NCBI RefSeq assembly: GCF_021654135.1
Contig: NZ_JAKGSD010000017.1
Coordinates: forward strand, 118,123-153,593
Source of the DNA: Amycolatopsis tucumanensis
GTDB lineage: Bacteria > Actinomycetota > Actinomycetes > Mycobacteriales > Pseudonocardiaceae
Direction of reading: 5' to 3'
Length of the DNA stretch: 35,471 nt
Every line of letters starts with the position of its first letter. Within the stretch, counting starts at the first letter, position 1. A program made the translations under genes and the position numbers. The notes beneath the pieces are model-generated. The model did not search any database, had not been told where the DNA came from, and saw nothing but the letters and a program-made list of their open reading frames with translations. Below, piece after piece: positions 1 to 7,921 of this stretch.

Positions 1-831
1 GCGCCCCACCGCCCCGACGATGCACCGCGCCGCGAGGCTCAACGGCGCCAGCCGCGGGCCGTCCGGCCACCACTCGTCGCAGACGGCGAGTCCGGGCTCG
101 GACAGCGCGTTCGGCTTGATCAGCTCGAGGCCGTCGAGCATCGCCATGATCTCGTCGCGCGTGCGGAACCGCCCGGCGCCCATCGGGCCGTTGACGAGGA
201 TGTTCTCGATCCGCTTGGCCACCTCGGTCAGTTCCGGCACCTCGGGGTCGAAGAAGTGCGAGAACACCACGTAGGAGCCGGAGGGCAGCGCGTCGATGTA
301 GGCGCGCATGATGCCGGCGGCGCCGTCGCCCTCGTAGTGGTGCATCGTGCCGACGTGCAGCAGCACCAGCGGCTCGCTGAAGTCGAGGTGGCGCCGCACG
401 ACCTCGTCGCCGAGCACCTCGGACGGCTCGAAGATGTCCGCCTCGGTCATGTGCACGAAGTCGTTCTCCTCGAGCAGCGCGCGGCCGTGCGCGAGGACCA
501 CCGGGTCGTTGTCGACGTAGACGACCATCGCCTCGGGGTTGGCGCGCTGCACGATCTGGTGCGTGTTCTCCGCGGTCGGCAACCCCGAACCGCAGTCGAG
601 GTACTGGGCCACGGTGGTCTGGCCGGCGAGGAAGCGGCAGGCGCGGTTGAGGAAACCACGATTGCCGCGGGCGATGTCCACCGCCTCCGGGACCGCTTCG
701 TTGATCTTCCGCATCACCATGCGGTCGACCTCGTAGTGGTCCTTGCCGCCGAGGAATCCGTCGTAGATGCGGGCGATGCTCGGCCGGGTCGGGTCGACGC
801 CGACCGGCACCTGGCTGGGCGAAGAAGCCAT
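1..831 (-). CDS. SAM-dependent methyltransferase, DUF574 family (3' end outside window)
   Basis: The frame is open from the ATG at 831 to the window edge (277 codons, no stop), so the C-terminus is cut off, probably by only a few residues since the family is usually about 260-280 aa. The start follows an AGAAGGTG ribosome site. The N-terminus has the family signature PSIARIYDGFLGGKDHYEVD (residues about 16-35). A Rossmann SAM-binding motif YLDCGSGLPTAENTHQ and the second-strand acidic motif VYVDNDPVVLAHGRALL follow. Members of PF04672 are very common in actinomycetes, but their substrates are mostly unknown. It lies 70 bp downstream of the STAS gene on the same strand and may share its transcript. 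Family assignment is secure; no substrate can be inferred. Confidence 0.9.
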   Translation of the reverse strand, partial: MASSPSQVPVGVDPTRPSIARIYDGFLGGKDHYEVDRMVMRKINEAVPEAVDIARGNRGFLNRACRFLAGQTTVAQYLDCGSGLPTAENTHQIVQRANPEAMVVYVDNDPVVLAHGRALLEENDFVHMTEADIFEPSEVLGDEVVRRHLDFSEPLVLLHVGTMHHYEGDGAAGIMRAYIDALPSGSYVVFSHFFDPEVPELTEVAKRIENILVNGPMGAGRFRTRDEIMAMLDGLELIKPNALSEPGLAVCDEWWPDGPRLAPLSLAARCIVGAVGR

Positions 832-865
832 CACAACACCTTCTCGCGAGCTGGTGGGTGAACAC

Positions 866-895
866 ACAGTAGTGCTCCGCGTTCGCCCCGTGGAA
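866..895 (-). promoter_or_regulatory. Possible promoter of the DUF574 methyltransferase gene
   Basis: On the minus strand TTCCAC (895-890) and TACTGT (871-866) are separated by 18 bp in the gap between the STAS gene and the methyltransferase start. The -10 fits TANNNT; the -35 is weak. It could let the methyltransferase be transcribed separately from the STAS gene. Confidence 0.3.
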
Positions 896-901
896 CCGCC
901 C

Positions 902-1282
902 TCAGGCGACGGGCGCGGACTGGGCCAGCGCGCCGGTCAGGGTCGAGTACACCGGCAGCACCCGGTCCAGGCCGGCGAGCTTCAGCGGCTGCAGCACGGT
1001 CCCGCTCGCCGCGACGACCCGCAGCGGCGTGTGGTTGCGGGTGCACCGGTCGTCGGAGTTGATCAGCAGCGTCAGGCCGCACCAGCCGAAGAACTCGACG
1101 TCCCGCAGGTCGAGCACGACGGGCGCGGGCGGGGTCGCGACGGTCACCGCGGTGCTGAGCTCCTCCTGGAGGTGCCCGAGCGAGCTGAAGTCCACCTCGC
1201 CGGCGACGTGCACCACGACAGCGGAACCACGGACCTCCCGGCGGGTGGTGAGCAGACCGTCGGCGGAGGTGCTCCGTGACAT
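902..1282 (-). CDS. STAS-domain protein (anti-sigma-factor antagonist-like) without the usual phospho-serine
   Basis: A 126-aa protein that is a single STAS domain (residues about 12-115). It shares the fold of SpoIIAA/RsbV antagonists, which bind anti-sigma kinases when unphosphorylated. The start at 1282 is chosen because GGGAGGG lies just upstream and homology begins right after it; an in-frame ATG at 1468 would add 62 low-complexity residues. The core strand reads VVLDLRDVEFFGWCGLTLLI. The position where antagonists carry D-S-S-G is W-C-G here (about 67-69), so the serine phosphorylated by kinases in the family is absent. It may therefore be a constitutive binding partner or serve a non-phosphorylated role. 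It precedes a DUF574 methyltransferase on the same strand. Confidence 0.85.
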   Translation of the reverse strand: MSRSTSADGLLTTRREVRGSAVVVHVAGEVDFSSLGHLQEELSTAVTVATPPAPVVLDLRDVEFFGWCGLTLLINSDDRCTRNHTPLRVVAASGTVLQPLKLAGLDRVLPVYSTLTGALAQSAPVA

Positions 1283-1446
1283 GCCGCTGCCCTCCCCTGC
1301 GCCCGAGGCCCGGTGCGGTTGTCCTATCACGGGAGGTGCGGGGTGTCCACCGATCCACCGGCCCCGACCTGGCGTTTCGTCCTCGTTGGCCTCGTCTCGA
1401 AGGAGCCACCCGCCGGGTCCGGCGCATGTTTCCACCATATTTTTCC

Positions 1447-1475
1447 TTGACATGACGTTTTCCTGCACCGACGAT
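1447..1475 (+). promoter_or_regulatory. Promoter of the Lrp-led catabolic operon, probably leaderless
   Basis: A perfect -35 TTGACA (1447-1452) is followed, after 17 bp, by GACGAT (1470-1475), a partial -10. The ATG begins 7 bp after the -10, and there is no Shine-Dalgarno sequence, which together suggest a leaderless transcript starting at or near the ATG at 1483. Confidence 0.5.
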
Positions 1476-1482
1476 CGCTGGC

Positions 1483-2490
1483 ATGCAGAATGACGTCAAG
1501 CTCGGCGAGCTGGACCGCCGGATCGTCGCCGCGTTGCAGCTCAACGGCCGGGCGTCCTGGGGCGCCGTGGCCAAGTACGCGGGCACCAGCGAGTCGACCG
1601 TCCTGCGCCGCGCCGCCCAGCTCACCGAGAGCGGGCAGCTGCGCGTCATCGGCGTGGTGGATGTGCTGCGCTGCGGGCTCGGCGTGCCCGTCCTGGTCCG
1701 GTTCCGCTGCCGTCCCGGCACCGCGGGCGCGGTCGCCGAGGCGGTCGCGGCGCGCCCGGAGACCCGCTACGCCAGTGTCCTCACCGGCAGCGCGGACTGC
1801 ACCGCCGAGCTGGTGCTGCCGACGCACTCCGACGTGGCGCGGCTGCAGCTGGACGGCCTGCCCGTCGGCGGCGACGTCCTGGAGACCGAGACGCTCGCCG
1901 TGATGCGGACCTTCACGTCCAACCACGACTGGGACTCCGGCGTCCTCGGCCCGGACGCCGTCGCGGGCCTGCGTGGTGAAGACGTGCGGCCGTTCGAAGA
2001 ACAGCTGTGGGAGCGGCCGCCGGAGAAGCTCGACGAGCTGGACCTGGCGATCATCGCCGCGCTCGGCGAGGACGGCCGGATGTCGTTCAAGGAGCTGTCC
2101 CGCCAGGTCGGCAGCAGCGAATCGACCGCGGCGCGGCGGGTGGACTCGCTGGTCAAGCGGGGCTGCCTGCGCTTCCGCACGCTCGCCGAGCCGGGCATCC
2201 TCGGCTTCACCGTCGAGTTCATGCTGTGGCTCTCGGTGCTGCCCGGCCACCTCGACGCCGCCGGGCAGCAGCTGGCCGCCCACCCCGGCACGCGGTACCT
2301 GTCCGCCACGACCGGCCGCTTCAACCTGGTCGGCCAGGTCGTGCTGCGGCACTACGGCGAGCTCTACCGGCACACCACCGACGTCGTGGGCGCGCTGCCC
2401 GGGCTGCAGGCCGCCGACGTCACGCTCCAGGTGTCGACCCTCAAGCGCGCCTGGACCCCCACTCCCCGCACCATCCTGGAGGAAGCGTGA
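1483..2490 (+). CDS. Double-module Lrp/AsnC family transcriptional regulator
   Basis: A 335-aa protein, about twice the usual Lrp length of 150-160 aa, because the whole unit is repeated. Module 1 has a winged helix starting LDRRIVAALQLNGRASWGAV (about 9-28) and then an effector (RAM/AsnC_trans_reg) domain. Module 2 begins LDELDLAIIAALGEDGRMSF near residue 183, with recognition helix SSESTAARRVDSLVKRG, followed by a second effector domain. Tandem AsnC proteins of this kind are known in actinobacteria. It is the first gene of the operon and its stop overlaps the next start (GTGA), so it most likely controls the catabolic genes behind it in response to a small metabolite. The ligand is unknown. 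Confidence 0.92.
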   Translation: MQNDVKLGELDRRIVAALQLNGRASWGAVAKYAGTSESTVLRRAAQLTESGQLRVIGVVDVLRCGLGVPVLVRFRCRPGTAGAVAEAVAARPETRYASVLTGSADCTAELVLPTHSDVARLQLDGLPVGGDVLETETLAVMRTFTSNHDWDSGVLGPDAVAGLRGEDVRPFEEQLWERPPEKLDELDLAIIAALGEDGRMSFKELSRQVGSSESTAARRVDSLVKRGCLRFRTLAEPGILGFTVEFMLWLSVLPGHLDAAGQQLAAHPGTRYLSATTGRFNLVGQVVLRHYGELYRHTTDVVGALPGLQAADVTLQVSTLKRAWTPTPRTILEEA

Positions 2491-3383
2491 ACGACCAGCT
2501 CCACCCCTGGCAGTGGGACGAGCCCACCTGGCGCGGGCACGTCGGACGGGTGCGGGCCGGACGGCCGCTGCGCCCGTCGTCGTGGCCCGGCGGCGCGCGT
2601 GTGGCGGTCGCGCTGTCGTTCGACTCCGACCACGAGACGCCCGCCCTGCGCGACGGCGAGGTGCTGCCCGGCAAGCTCGCGCAAGGCGAGTACGGCGCGC
2701 GCGTCGGCGTGCCGCGGATCCTGCGGTTGCTGGAGCGGTTCTCCGCACCCGCGACGTTCTTCATGCCTGCGGTGTCGGCCCTGCTGCACGACGGCGAAGT
2801 GAAGTCCTATGTGGACGGCGGGCACGAGGTGGCGCTGCACGGCTGGATCCACGAGCGCAACACCTCCCTGCCGCCGGAGGCCGAGCGCGACCTCGCCTTC
2901 CGCGCCGCGGACACGCTGGAGCGGCTGGCCGGGACCCGTCCGGTGGGCATCCGCACGCCGTCCTGGGACTTCTCCGCCGCCACGCTCGCCATCACCCGTG
3001 AGCTGGGGCTGGCCTACGACTCGTCGCTGATGGCCGACGACGACTGCTACGAGCTGCTGGCCGACGGCGAACCGACCGGGGTCGTCGAGCTGCCGGTGGA
3101 GTGGATCCGCGACGACGCGCCGTACTTCATGATGGAGCGCTTCGCGTCGCTGCGGCCGTACACGCCGCCGCGCGGGGTGCTGTCCATCTGGCGCGACGAG
3201 TTCGACGCGGCCCACGCCGAGGGCGGGTTGTTCCAGCTGACCCTGCACCCGCACATCATCGGCCACCGCTCGCGGATGGCCGTGCTGACCGAGCTGCTGG
3301 AGCACATCAGCGGCCACGACGTCTGGTTCGCCACCCACGCCCAGGTCGTCGCCCACGTCCTCGCCGAGCAGGAGGCACCGTGA
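2487..3383 (+). CDS. Polysaccharide deacetylase-fold (NodB/PuuE-like) metal hydrolase
   Basis: A 298-aa CE4-fold protein starting at GTG 2487, with GGAGGAAGC upstream and a 4-bp overlap with the regulator. It has no signal peptide, so it acts in the cytoplasm and is unlikely to deacetylate cell wall. The metal-site motifs are visible: SFDSDHE (about 44-50, metal aspartates), HGWIH (118-122, the two metal histidines), RTPSWDFS, and a late TLHPHIIGH near residue 250. Cytoplasmic members of this family include allantoinase PuuE and cyclic imide hydrolases, which open C-N rings. With a transporter, two dehydrogenases and an M20 amidohydrolase, a C-N bond hydrolysis step in small-molecule catabolism is more likely than glycan work. 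The substrate is inference only. Confidence 0.85.
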   Translation: MNDQLHPWQWDEPTWRGHVGRVRAGRPLRPSSWPGGARVAVALSFDSDHETPALRDGEVLPGKLAQGEYGARVGVPRILRLLERFSAPATFFMPAVSALLHDGEVKSYVDGGHEVALHGWIHERNTSLPPEAERDLAFRAADTLERLAGTRPVGIRTPSWDFSAATLAITRELGLAYDSSLMADDDCYELLADGEPTGVVELPVEWIRDDAPYFMMERFASLRPYTPPRGVLSIWRDEFDAAHAEGGLFQLTLHPHIIGHRSRMAVLTELLEHISGHDVWFATHAQVVAHVLAEQEAP

Positions 3384-4666
3384 CCACCCACGCCGCGACC
3401 GCCCAGGAGCACCGGCTCTCGCCCGCGCAGCGCAAGGCGATCGTCGCCGGCGCGGTCGGCAACACCGTCGAATGGGTCGACTGGGCCGTGTACGCGACCT
3501 TCGCCCCGGTGTTCGCCAAGCAGTTCTTCACGCCGGGCAACGAAACCACCGCACTGCTGTCCACGTTGGCCGTGTTCGCGGTCGGGTTCGTGATGCGGCC
3601 AATCGGCGGCGCGGTGCTCGGCGCCTACGCCGACCGGCACGGCCGCAAGAAGGGCCTGACGCTCACCATCTCGCTGATGGCGGGCGCGTCGCTGGTGATC
3701 GCCGCGTGCCCGACGTACTCGAAGATCGGGGTGCTCGCGCCGATCGTGCTGCTGCTGGCCCGGCTGGTGCAGGGCTTCTCCGCCGGTGGCGAGTTCGGGT
3801 CGTCCTCGGCGTTCCTCATCGAGTCCGCGGCCCGCGGGCGGCGCGCGTTCGCCGGGTCCTGGCAGCAGGTTTCGGTCGGCGCGGGCGCGCTGATCGCGTC
3901 GCTGATGGGAACCGTGCTGAACTCGACGCTGTCCGACGCGCAGCTGCAGAGCTGGGGCTGGCGGCTGGCGTTCGGCATCGCCGGGCTGCTCGGCCTGGTC
4001 GGGCTGTGGCTGCGCCGCTCGGTGCACGAAACCGAGGCGTTCACCCGGATCAAGGACCGGCCGCGCGGCAACCCGCTGGTGGCGATGTTCCGCGACCACC
4101 CGAAGGCCGCGCTGCGGGTCGCCGGCGTGACGATCGCCGGCACCCTCATCTACTACGTGTGGGTCACCTACATGCCGACCTACGCGCACCTGGCGACCGG
4201 CATCCCGCTGCGGCAGGCGCTCCTGGCGAACACGCTCGCGATCGTGGTGTTCCTGATCCTGCTGCCCTTCGGCGGGCTGCTGTCCGACCGGATCGGGCGC
4301 AAGCCGACGATGGCCGCGTTCGCCGCCGGGTTCCTGCTGTTCTCCTGGCCCGCGTTCCACTTCCTGGCGGCGGACTTCTGGACGCTGCTGCTCATCGAGA
4401 TCGTCGGCATGGTGCTGATCGTCGGGTACTCGGCCAACTGCGCGGTGATCATGGCCGAGCAGTTCCCGCCCGAGGTGCGCACCACCGGCATCGGGCTGCC
4501 GTACGCGCTGGCCGTCGCCGTGTTCGGCGGCACCGCGCCGTACGTGACGACCTGGATGAACGCGCAAGGGTTCGGGCACCTGGTCTGGCTGTACGTGGCG
4601 ATCGCCGCGGTGATCGGCCTGGCCGTCTACACGACGATGCCGGAGACGAAGGGTAAGGAGCTGTAG
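3380..4666 (+). CDS. MFS transporter, metabolite:H+ symporter (MHS) type
   Basis: A 428-aa integral membrane protein with about 12 hydrophobic segments. It starts at GTG 3380, overlapping the previous stop, with GGAGG upstream. Typical MHS features are GNTVEWVDWAVYATFAPVFA in helix 1 (compare the GN-EWYDF of ShiA/ProP/KgtP), RPIGGAVLGAYADRHGRKK after helix 2, and the second DRIGRKP loop in the C-half. This group carries carboxylates, betaines and related small organic acids with protons. Its place between the hydrolase and the dehydrogenase suggests that it imports the substrate of this operon. The class is clear; the solute is not. Confidence 0.93.
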   Translation: MTTHAATAQEHRLSPAQRKAIVAGAVGNTVEWVDWAVYATFAPVFAKQFFTPGNETTALLSTLAVFAVGFVMRPIGGAVLGAYADRHGRKKGLTLTISLMAGASLVIAACPTYSKIGVLAPIVLLLARLVQGFSAGGEFGSSSAFLIESAARGRRAFAGSWQQVSVGAGALIASLMGTVLNSTLSDAQLQSWGWRLAFGIAGLLGLVGLWLRRSVHETEAFTRIKDRPRGNPLVAMFRDHPKAALRVAGVTIAGTLIYYVWVTYMPTYAHLATGIPLRQALLANTLAIVVFLILLPFGGLLSDRIGRKPTMAAFAAGFLLFSWPAFHFLAADFWTLLLIEIVGMVLIVGYSANCAVIMAEQFPPEVRTTGIGLPYALAVAVFGGTAPYVTTWMNAQGFGHLVWLYVAIAAVIGLAVYTTMPETKGKEL

Positions 4667-5424
4667 TGCGGCACGTGCTCGTCACCGGCGCCGCGAGCGG
4701 GATCGGCGCCGCGATCGCCGCACGGTTCCGCGGCGACCGGCTGACTCTGGCCGATGTGGACGGTGACCGGCTCGCCACGGTGGCTGCCGGGCTGGGCGCC
4801 GAGTGCCGGGTCGGCGACCTGGCCGACGCCTCGTTCGCGGAGTCGCTTGTGGACTCCGATGTCGATGTGCTGGTCAACGCGGCCGGGATCTACCCGGCGA
4901 CGCCGCTGCTGGAGATGACGGCGGCGGCGTGGGACCGGGTGCAGGACGTCAACGTGCGCGCGGCGATGCTCACGACCGTCGCGTTCGGACGGAGCTGTGT
5001 CGCGGCCGGGCGCTCCGGCGTGGTGGTGAACATCTCGTCGGGCGCGGCGACGCGAGCCCGTCCCGGTGCGGCGCACTACGCCACGTCGAAAGCGGCGCTG
5101 GAGATGCTGACGAAGGCGTGCGCCGTCGAGCTGGGGCCGCACGGCATCCGGGTCAACGCGGTCAGCCCGGGGTTCGTGACCGTGGACAGCGCGGCGAACC
5201 CGGTCACCGAGGAGTACGCGGCCGCGGTGTCGGTCAACCCGCTCGGGCGGCGCGGTCAGCCGGCCGACATCGCCGAGGCGGTGCACTGGCTGGCGGGCGA
5301 GCAGGCCGCGTGGATCACCGGCGCGGTGCTGCGCGTGGATGGCGGTTCGACCGCCGGCGCGCCGGGATTGCCGTTGCACTGGGACGGCACGACCGCCGTC
5401 CAGGAGGGGAGTTCGCATGTCTGA
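4666..5424 (+). CDS. Short-chain dehydrogenase/reductase (SDR)
   Basis: A 252-aa classical SDR beginning at GTG 4666, sharing one base with the stop of the transporter gene. The cofactor motif TGAASGIG is at 7-14, with the acidic LADVDGDR at the end of the second strand indicating NAD(H) preference. The structural NAAG, the catalytic serine in VVNISSG and the catalytic YATSK (about Tyr138, Lys142) are present, followed by the family tail motif PLGRRGQPADIAEAVHWLAG...TGAVLRVDGG. It probably oxidises a hydroxyl group of a pathway intermediate. It overlaps the next gene by 8 bp. Confidence 0.93.
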   Translation: MRHVLVTGAASGIGAAIAARFRGDRLTLADVDGDRLATVAAGLGAECRVGDLADASFAESLVDSDVDVLVNAAGIYPATPLLEMTAAAWDRVQDVNVRAAMLTTVAFGRSCVAAGRSGVVVNISSGAATRARPGAAHYATSKAALEMLTKACAVELGPHGIRVNAVSPGFVTVDSAANPVTEEYAAAVSVNPLGRRGQPADIAEAVHWLAGEQAAWITGAVLRVDGGSTAGAPGLPLHWDGTTAVQEGSSHV

Positions 5425-6403
5425 GCCGTACACGGTCGTCGGCGGCGGGGCGATCGGCGGCACGCTGGCGTTCCACCTGGCGCGGGCCGGGCACCCGGTG
5501 CGGATCGTCGACACCGACGCCGCGCACGTCGCCGCGATCCGGCGTCACGGGCTGGTGCTGCGGGGTCCCGGGGGCGACGCGAGCGTTGCGGTGGAGGCGT
5601 GTTCACCCGACGAGGCGCCCGCGGTTCTGGGCCGGGTGCTGCTGGCGGTGAAGGCGCAGGCGACCGAGCAGGTCCTGCCCTGGCTCGCGCCGCGGCTGGC
5701 GCCCGACGGGTTCGTGGTGTCGCTGCAGAACGGGCTGAACGAGCAGGCGATCGCGGCGGCGGTGGGCGCCGAACGGACGGTGGGGGCGTTCGTGAACCTG
5801 TTCGCCGACGTGGTCGAGCCCGGCGTCGTCCAGGACGGCGGCGCGGGCGCACTGGTGGTGGGCGAGCCGGACGGGCGGATCACGCCGCGGGTCGAGCGGA
5901 TCGTGGCCGACCTGCAGGCGTGGGGCCCGGCCAAGGCGACGGCGAACGTCGAGGGGTTCCTGTGGTCGAAGCTGGGTTTCGGCGCGATGCTGACCACGAC
6001 GGCGCTGGCCGACGCGCCGATGGCGGACCTGATCGACCGGCACCGCCCGCTGATGCACGCGATCACCGCGGAGGTGCTGGCCGCCGCGGGCGACCGGGTG
6101 CTGGAGCCGTTCGACCAGTTCGACCCGGCCGCGTACCTGCCGTCGGCGTCGCCGGTGGCCCGGGAGGCGGCGACGGACCGGCTGGTGGCGTGGCTGCGGA
6201 CCCAGCCGAAGGACCGCAGCGGCATCTGGCGGGACATCGCGGTGCGGCGGCGGCCGGTCGAGGTGCACCACCACTACCGGCCGGTGCTGGAGCTGGGCGG
6301 GGTGCCGTTGCTGGCGGCGGTGCTCGCCCTCTTGCGGGACGTCGAGAGCGGACGCAGGCTCATGTCGGAAGATCACCTGAGCGAACTGGAGCGGATGCTG
6401 TGA
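5417..6403 (+). CDS. Ketopantoate reductase (ApbA/PanE) family oxidoreductase
   Basis: A 328-aa protein starting at ATG 5417, preceded by GGAGGGG. The N-terminal Rossmann domain has VVGGGAIGGTLAFHLARAGH (glycines 9-14). The family motifs LLAVKAQ, VSLQNGLNE and WSKLGFGAM (catalytic-lysine region) are present, then the C-terminal helical domain with KDRSGIWRDIAVRRRPVEVH. In PanE this enzyme reduces 2-dehydropantoate. In a catabolic operon, and at slightly over usual length, it is more likely a paralogue acting on another 2-oxo or 2-hydroxy acid. I therefore do not use the panE symbol. It is translationally coupled to the genes on both sides. Confidence 0.88.
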   Translation: MSEPYTVVGGGAIGGTLAFHLARAGHPVRIVDTDAAHVAAIRRHGLVLRGPGGDASVAVEACSPDEAPAVLGRVLLAVKAQATEQVLPWLAPRLAPDGFVVSLQNGLNEQAIAAAVGAERTVGAFVNLFADVVEPGVVQDGGAGALVVGEPDGRITPRVERIVADLQAWGPAKATANVEGFLWSKLGFGAMLTTTALADAPMADLIDRHRPLMHAITAEVLAAAGDRVLEPFDQFDPAAYLPSASPVAREAATDRLVAWLRTQPKDRSGIWRDIAVRRRPVEVHHHYRPVLELGGVPLLAAVLALLRDVESGRRLMSEDHLSELERML

Positions 6404-7545
6404 CCGATGTCCGGGCGTTGCACGAGTGGGCGCGGGCGCACCGCGAAGAGATGGTCGACGACCTGGGCCGGTACACCGGGCTGGAGACGCCGAGCACGGA
6501 CCGGCTGCTGCTGGAGGCCGGGCTGTCCTGGCTGGACGGCTGGCTGCGGGCGCGGCTCGGCGAGCCGGCGTCGGTGGGCGTGACCGAGGGCGGCGAGTTC
6601 GGCGACGTCCGGGTGTACGACTACGCGGGATCGGACGCCGCGCCGGTTCTGCTGCTGTGCCACTACGACACGGTGTGGCCACAAGGGACACTCGACCGAT
6701 GGCCGTTCACAGTGGACGGTGACATCGCGACAGGGCCGGGTGTGTTCGACATGAAGGCCGGGCTGGTGCAGGCGGTGTGGGCGTTGCGGGCGCTGGAGGC
6801 GGCGGGGCTGCCGCAGCCGCCGGTGCGGCTGGTGCTCAACGGCGACGAGGAGATCGGCAGCCCGATGTCGCGGCCGGTGATCGAGAAGTCGGCGGCCGGG
6901 GTGCAGGCGGCGCTGGTGTTCGAGGCCGCGGCCGACGGGGCGGTGAAGACCGCGCGCAAGGGCGTCGGGATCTACCGGGTGTCCGCGACCGGCGTGGAGG
7001 CGCACGCGGGGCTCGACCCGGGCAAGGGCGCGAGCGCGGTGGACGAGATCGCGCGGGTGGTGCTGGCGCTGCACGGGCTGACGGACCTGGCGGCCGGGAC
7101 GACGGTGAACGTCGGCGTGGTCGGCGGCGGTTCGCGGGGGAACGTGATCGCGGGCTCCGCCTGGGGCGAGGTGGACGTGCGCGTGTCGAGCGCGGCCGAG
7201 GCGGCGCGGATCGAGGCGGCGCTGGCCGGGCTGACGGCGGCCGACCCCCGCGCGACGGTGACCGTGGAGGGCGGCTGGAACCGCCCGGTGATGGAACGGT
7301 CGCCCGGGATCGCGGCGTTGTTCTCGCGGGCGCGGGACCTGGCCGCGGAGATGGGGGTGACGCTGCGGGAATGCGCGGTGGGCGGCGCCAGCGACGGCAA
7401 CTTCGTGGCCGCACTGGGCGTCCCGGTGCTGGACGGTTTCGGCGCCACCGGCGACGGGGCCCACGCACGCCACGAGCACGTCTCGGTGAGCGGCATGGTG
7501 GAACGGAGCGCCCTCGCCGCCGCGGTGCTCACCTCGCTGGCCTGA
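6400..7545 (+). CDS. M20 family metallohydrolase (carboxypeptidase G2/ArgE-like)
   Basis: A 381-aa protein starting at GTG 6400 in a GTGA overlap. Dinuclear-zinc site motifs of the M20 family are intact: LLCHYDTVWP (His88, Asp90 region), GVFDMKAG (Asp117), NGDEEIGS (Glu150 general base, Glu151 ligand) and a C-terminal ARHEH histidine. A dimerisation (lid) domain lies between, with the GVEAHAGLDPGKGAS signature. There is no signal peptide, so it acts in the cytoplasm on an amide or peptide-like bond. It is the last gene of the operon. It could release an amino group or amino acid after ring opening by the CE4-fold enzyme (inference). Confidence 0.9.
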   Translation: MTDVRALHEWARAHREEMVDDLGRYTGLETPSTDRLLLEAGLSWLDGWLRARLGEPASVGVTEGGEFGDVRVYDYAGSDAAPVLLLCHYDTVWPQGTLDRWPFTVDGDIATGPGVFDMKAGLVQAVWALRALEAAGLPQPPVRLVLNGDEEIGSPMSRPVIEKSAAGVQAALVFEAAADGAVKTARKGVGIYRVSATGVEAHAGLDPGKGASAVDEIARVVLALHGLTDLAAGTTVNVGVVGGGSRGNVIAGSAWGEVDVRVSSAAEAARIEAALAGLTAADPRATVTVEGGWNRPVMERSPGIAALFSRARDLAAEMGVTLRECAVGGASDGNFVAALGVPVLDGFGATGDGAHARHEHVSVSGMVERSALAAAVLTSLA

Positions 7546-7582
7546 GGCTGTTCGCGCCTTGCCGGGAGAGCGCCTGGCCCCG

Positions 7583-7912
7583 GACGGCTGGCCGCTGGCG
7601 GAGGGCCGGTGCCGACGGGCCGCTGGCGGCTGGCGGCGGGCGACCGGCCACTGACGGCTGGCCACTGGCGACCGGCCACTGGCGGCTGGCCGCGGGCGGC
7701 TGGCCGCGGGCGACCGGCCGCTGGCGGCTTGCGGCGGGCGACCGGCCACTGACGGCTGGCCGCTGGCCGCTGGCCGCTGGCCGCGGGCGACCGGCCACTG
7801 CCGACCCGCCGCGGGCGGCTGGCCGCGGGCGACCGGCCACTGCCGACCCGCCGCGGGCGGGCTGGCCGCGGGCGACCGGCCACTGCCGACCGGCCGCTGG
7901 CGGCTGGCCGGG
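7583..7912. repeat. Array of 47 degenerate heptanucleotide repeats
   Basis: From GACGGCT at 7583 to GGCCGGG ending at 7912 the sequence divides into 47 consecutive 7-mers with one extra base near 7855-7862 (47 x 7 + 1 = 330). The main variants are GGCCGCT, GGCGGCT, GGCCGCG, GGCGACC, GGCCACT and GCCGACC. A longer unit is superposed: the 15-mer GGCGACCGGCCACTG (one copy has GCTG) occurs seven times, starting at about 7639, 7667, 7709, 7737, 7786, 7828 and 7871, with spacings close to multiples of seven. The last part repeats a 42-bp block nearly three times. It lies between convergent genes and holds no recognisable gene; open frames through it merely reflect the composition. Confidence 0.9.
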
Positions 7913-7921
7913 AGGCGACTT

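Noticed and set aside
5417..6403. Pantothenate biosynthesis gene panE
   Set aside because: The family fits, but it lies inside a catabolic operon with no pantothenate genes; a paralogue of other function is more likely.
7583..7912. CRISPR array
   Set aside because: The repeats are contiguous 7-mers without unique spacers of constant length, and no cas gene is in the window.
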